This document shows, one piece after another, positions 7,201-7,955 of a DNA stretch of 7,955 nt; within the stretch, counting starts at the first letter, position 1; the number at the start of each line of letters is the position of its first letter. The DNA comes from an uncultured Flavobacteriales bacterium (GTDB lineage: Bacteria; Bacteroidota; Bacteroidia; Palsa-965), in contig CAMLEF010000216.1 of assembly GCA_946478675.1 (NCBI GenBank), positions 1 through 7,955 of the forward strand, read 5' to 3'. The notes under the pieces were generated by a model. It was not told the origin of the DNA and did no database searches. It worked only from the letters and a program-made list of their open reading frames with translations. Position numbers and translations under genes: made by a program.

Positions 7201-7668
7201 GTACGTGTTCTCGTACGTGATGTACGGATCGCGCATGTCGACCCAGTAACCCATTTGCCGCGTGAGCGCCTCCCAGAGGTCGGTGTATTTCATGACCTCG
7301 GTGCGGCAGGCTTTGTTGTATTCTTCGATGGAAATTTTCTTCCCGATGTCTTCTTTCGTGATGCCGAGCGTTTTTTCCACGCTGAGCTCGATCGGCAGTC
7401 CGTGCGTGTCCCAGCCGGCTTTGCGTTTCACCTGCTTGCCTTTCAGCGTCTGGTAGCGGCAGAAGATATCCTTCATGGCGCGCGCCATCACGTGGTGAAT
7501 GCCGGGTTTTCCATTGGCGGACGGCGGTCCTTCGTAGAACACGAAAGGCTCCGCATCAGCGCGCTCGGAAACGCTGCGTTCGAAGATTTTGTTTTTCTCC
7601 CAGTCCGCGAGCACGTCGGCTGCGATTTTCGGGAGGTCGAGGGAAGTATATTCCGGGTACTTTTTCAT
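4213..7668 (-). CDS. ileS: Isoleucyl-tRNA synthetase, GIHH-signature type
   Basis: IleRS is the cytoplasmic class I enzyme that activates isoleucine with ATP and loads it on tRNA-Ile. The 1151-residue protein is complete. In order: PPSANGKPGIHHVMARAMKD (48-67), where the class signature HxGH is replaced by G56-I-H58-H59; the CP1 editing domain with WTTTPWTLPSN (235-245) and DGTGIVHIAPTFGADD (349-364), which clears mischarged valine; NYPHCWRTDKP (472-482); LSRSRYWGIPLP (533-544); DVWFDSGAMPYAQ (624-636); and KMSKR (701-705). The anticodon-binding helical domain follows (about 785-900). The long C-terminal region has no CxxC zinc motif of the E. coli type. These traits fit IleRS type 2, the natural mupirocin-resistant group, and GIHH is what I recall for Bacteroidota generally. 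The ATG at 7668 lies 17 bases after a TATCTTTG promoter element. The H1-like gene follows at 14 bases. Confidence 0.97.
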   Translation of the reverse strand: MKKYPEYTSLDLPKIAADVLADWEKNKIFERSVSERADAEPFVFYEGPPSANGKPGIHHVMARAMKDIFCRYQTLKGKQVKRKAGWDTHGLPIELSVEKTLGITKEDIGKKISIEEYNKACRTEVMKYTDLWEALTRQMGYWVDMRDPYITYENTYIESVWWLLQQLYKKDLLYKGYTIQPYSPAAGTGLSSHELNQPGCYRPVKDRTATAMFKVKSSDKTKHLFGDHEVNILAWTTTPWTLPSNTALAVGNNIRYVLVKTFNPFSHQPTHVVLAKDLAGKYFPEKNAALKFEDYKPGDKAVPFHIAGEFSGSDLVGLRYEQLLPYTLPHEHAENAFQVIAGDFVSTEDGTGIVHIAPTFGADDARAAKAAGVPPMLVLDDNKKAVPLVDLRGRFRKEVGEFGGEFVKADYLSEEEKAKEVERLKSLSGTALNDLVSKIVTRTNEYLSVDERIVLKLEQEGKLFKKETYEHNYPHCWRTDKPVLYYPLDSWFIKASACKERMSELNKTINWKPESTGTGRFGEWLNNLQDWNLSRSRYWGIPLPLWASEDKSELVCVGSVEELKHEIERSVKAGFMKNNPLEKFTPGDFSKENYNTFDLHRPYADEIVLERDGKKLFREPDLIDVWFDSGAMPYAQLHYPFENKQLVDERKYYPADFIAEGVDQTRGWFYTLHAIAVMLFDSVAYKNVISNGLVLDKNGNKMSKRLGNAVDPFETLDTYGPDATRWYMVTNASPWDNLKFDKDGIVEAQRGFFGTLYNTYSFFALYANIDGFAFDEKKLIPVANRTELDRWIISRLNSLVKFVTERLDDYDPTPAARAIQNFVDEHLSNWYVRLSRRRFWKGTLTDDKLAAYQTLHECLRVVSQLMSPVAPFFADWLYRSIGGTDSVHLSLLPKTDAALIDAELEERMDLAQRLCSLVLSLRKKEQIRVRQPLNRIMVPVLDPQFKVRLEQVTPLILAETNVKNLEFVTDSGIFVKKIKPDFKILGKKLGKHMKAAQAAFAAFTQEDIDTMERNGYFDLTLDNTPIRIERSEVEILVDDLPGWLVAADGRLTVALDVTLTDELKEEGLARELVNRIQNLRKDKDFEVTDRIDVRILSHEMLAPAVRNNFNYICSETLATSLELVANLAEQEAVPVEVEEGIKTLVHITKHN

Positions 7669-7685
7669 TGGCGGAAAAGAAGGTG

Positions 7686-7693
7686 CAAAGATA
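7686..7693 (-). promoter_or_regulatory. Bacteroidota -7 promoter element of ileS
   Basis: The minus strand reads TATCTTTG, a full match to the Bacteroidota -7 consensus TAnnTTTG, followed by CACC. It ends 17 bases before the ileS ATG, so the predicted transcript would start near 7680 with a leader of about 12 bases. A TTTG at -33 is not seen; that position falls in the palindrome at 7711-7729. Confidence 0.7.
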
Positions 7694-7710
7694 CGAATGA
7701 AAGAGGGGAT

Positions 7711-7729
7711 TTACAGCGTGTGGCTGTAA
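7711..7729. promoter_or_regulatory. Perfect palindrome at the -33 region of the ileS promoter, possible operator
   Basis: TTACAGC (7711-7717) and GCTGTAA (7723-7729) are exact reverse complements separated by five bases. The centre lies about 30 bases upstream of the -7 element's downstream end, so the site covers where sigma would contact -33. A two-fold symmetric 19-base site with helical-turn spacing there is what a dimeric repressor or activator site would look like. No regulator is identified. Confidence 0.4.
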
Positions 7730-7739
7730 GCGAAAGGAG

Positions 7740-7772
7740 GCCCGGCGGGAAGGGGGAAACCCGTCGCCGGGC
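7740..7772. repeat. GC-rich inverted repeat upstream of ileS
   Basis: GCCCGGCG (7740-7747) is the exact reverse complement of CGCCGGGC (7765-7772), with a purine-rich loop between. No T tract follows on either strand, so it is not a standard intrinsic terminator. Confidence 0.55.
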
Positions 7773-7790
7773 GGTCAAATTCGGATGATT

Positions 7791-7860
7791 TGCAACGCGG
7801 GCTGGCCGGGGAGGAGTATTTCCCGGGCAGGAGAAGCGAAGAAGTGCGTGAAGCGTTGCA
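7791..7860. repeat. Nested inverted repeat (two-stem structure)
   Basis: The outer arms TGCAACGC (7791-7798) and GCGTTGCA (7853-7860) are exact reverse complements. Inside, CCGGGGA (7805-7811) can pair with a nearby TTCCCGG (about 7820-7826) with one wobble. The whole could fold as a stem with an asymmetric internal loop and a terminal hairpin. No gene or T tract is associated with it. Confidence 0.4.
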
Positions 7861-7888
7861 TTGGGCGAAGATAGGAAAAGGGGAGACA

Positions 7889-7925
7889 ACTGCTTCGCAG
7901 TGTGCCGGGTGGAAACACCCGGCAC
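7889..7925. repeat. Two abutting perfect hairpins, possible terminator of an upstream unit or a structured element
   Basis: ACTGC-TTC-GCAGT (7889-7901) directly abuts GTGCCGGGTG-GAAA-CACCCGGCAC (7902-7925), which has a 10-bp stem and, on the plus strand, a stable GNRA-type GAAA tetraloop. Read on the minus strand the pair is followed by TGTCTCCCCTTTTCC, which has only a weak T run. It could end a minus-strand gene lying right of the window, or be a REP-like repeat. Confidence 0.55.
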
Positions 7926-7955
7926 GCCGGGGGCGTGTGACTGCGGTGTGGGATG

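Larger units (their letters stand above)
7669..7955. other. Intergenic region upstream of ileS, no supported gene
   Basis: This 287-base stretch runs to the right edge. It holds the ileS promoter and several inverted repeats, listed separately. A minus-strand frame of 86 codons (7925-7665) crosses it, but its translation is Pro/Arg/Ser/Leu-rich without domain or conserved motif, and it runs through the hairpins, so I do not call it a gene. No tRNA, T-box leader or plus-strand gene is visible. Confidence 0.6.

Noticed and set aside
6244..7788. A 514-codon open frame on the plus strand, opposite ileS
   Set aside because: It is antisense to a complete, motif-rich ileS. Its translation is Arg/Phe/Val/His-rich with no domain, as expected from the GC bias of the real gene.
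7665..7925. An 86-codon minus-strand frame whose TGA overlaps the ileS ATG
   Set aside because: The overlap is suggestive, but the frame runs through hairpins, the ileS promoter and the palindrome, and its composition is Pro/Arg/Ser-rich without any motif.
7669..7955. A T-box tRNA-sensing leader upstream of ileS
   Set aside because: No T-box core sequence is seen, the hairpins lie upstream of the likely promoter, and T-boxes are not typical of Bacteroidota.

Overview
The window looks like chromosomal housekeeping DNA from a moderately GC-rich member of the Bacteroidota, most likely Chitinophagaceae-like (family level is inference). Pointers are a type IX secretion sorting tail at the left edge, the gene order ileS - DksA/TraR - lspA that I know as common in this phylum, a zinc-less DksA/TraR protein, a Bacteroidota-style IleRS with a GIHH signature, no clear Shine-Dalgarno sequences, and a TAnnTTTG-type -7 promoter element in front of ileS.

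Layout. The first 75 bases are the 3' end of a plus-strand gene for a T9SS cargo protein. A strong bidirectional hairpin terminator (95-134) separates it from everything else, which is all on the minus strand. Read in transcription order (right to left) these are: a hairpin-rich intergenic segment (7669-7955) holding the ileS promoter and an operator-like palindrome; ileS (7668-4213); 14 bases later a histone-H1-like Lys/Ala/Pro-rich protein with an acidic tail (4198-3653); a hairpin terminator (3622-3582); a DksA/TraR-family protein with its own H1-like N-terminal tail (3558-2902); another terminator (2882-2853); a dispersed-type inverted repeat (2824-2751) and a small tandem repeat; lspA, lipoprotein signal peptidase, with an unusual C-terminal extension (2629-1727); and a seven-helix membrane protein with two zinc-ribbon motifs and no recognised function (1662-133).

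How the parts fit. ileS charges tRNA-Ile. The H1-like protein probably binds DNA. The DksA-like protein probably acts on RNA polymerase in growth or stress control. LspA matures lipoproteins. The set joins translation, nucleoid/transcription control and envelope biogenesis in one growth-linked neighbourhood. I see no CRISPR array, transposase, phage gene, toxin-antitoxin or defence module, tRNA or rRNA. The most interesting points are the swapped HIGH motif of IleRS (GIHH), which relates to mupirocin resistance; two adjacent genes with Lys/Ala-rich H1-like tails, one fused to a zinc-finger-less DksA domain; the LspA extension; the unknown zinc-ribbon membrane protein; and the structured DNA upstream of ileS.
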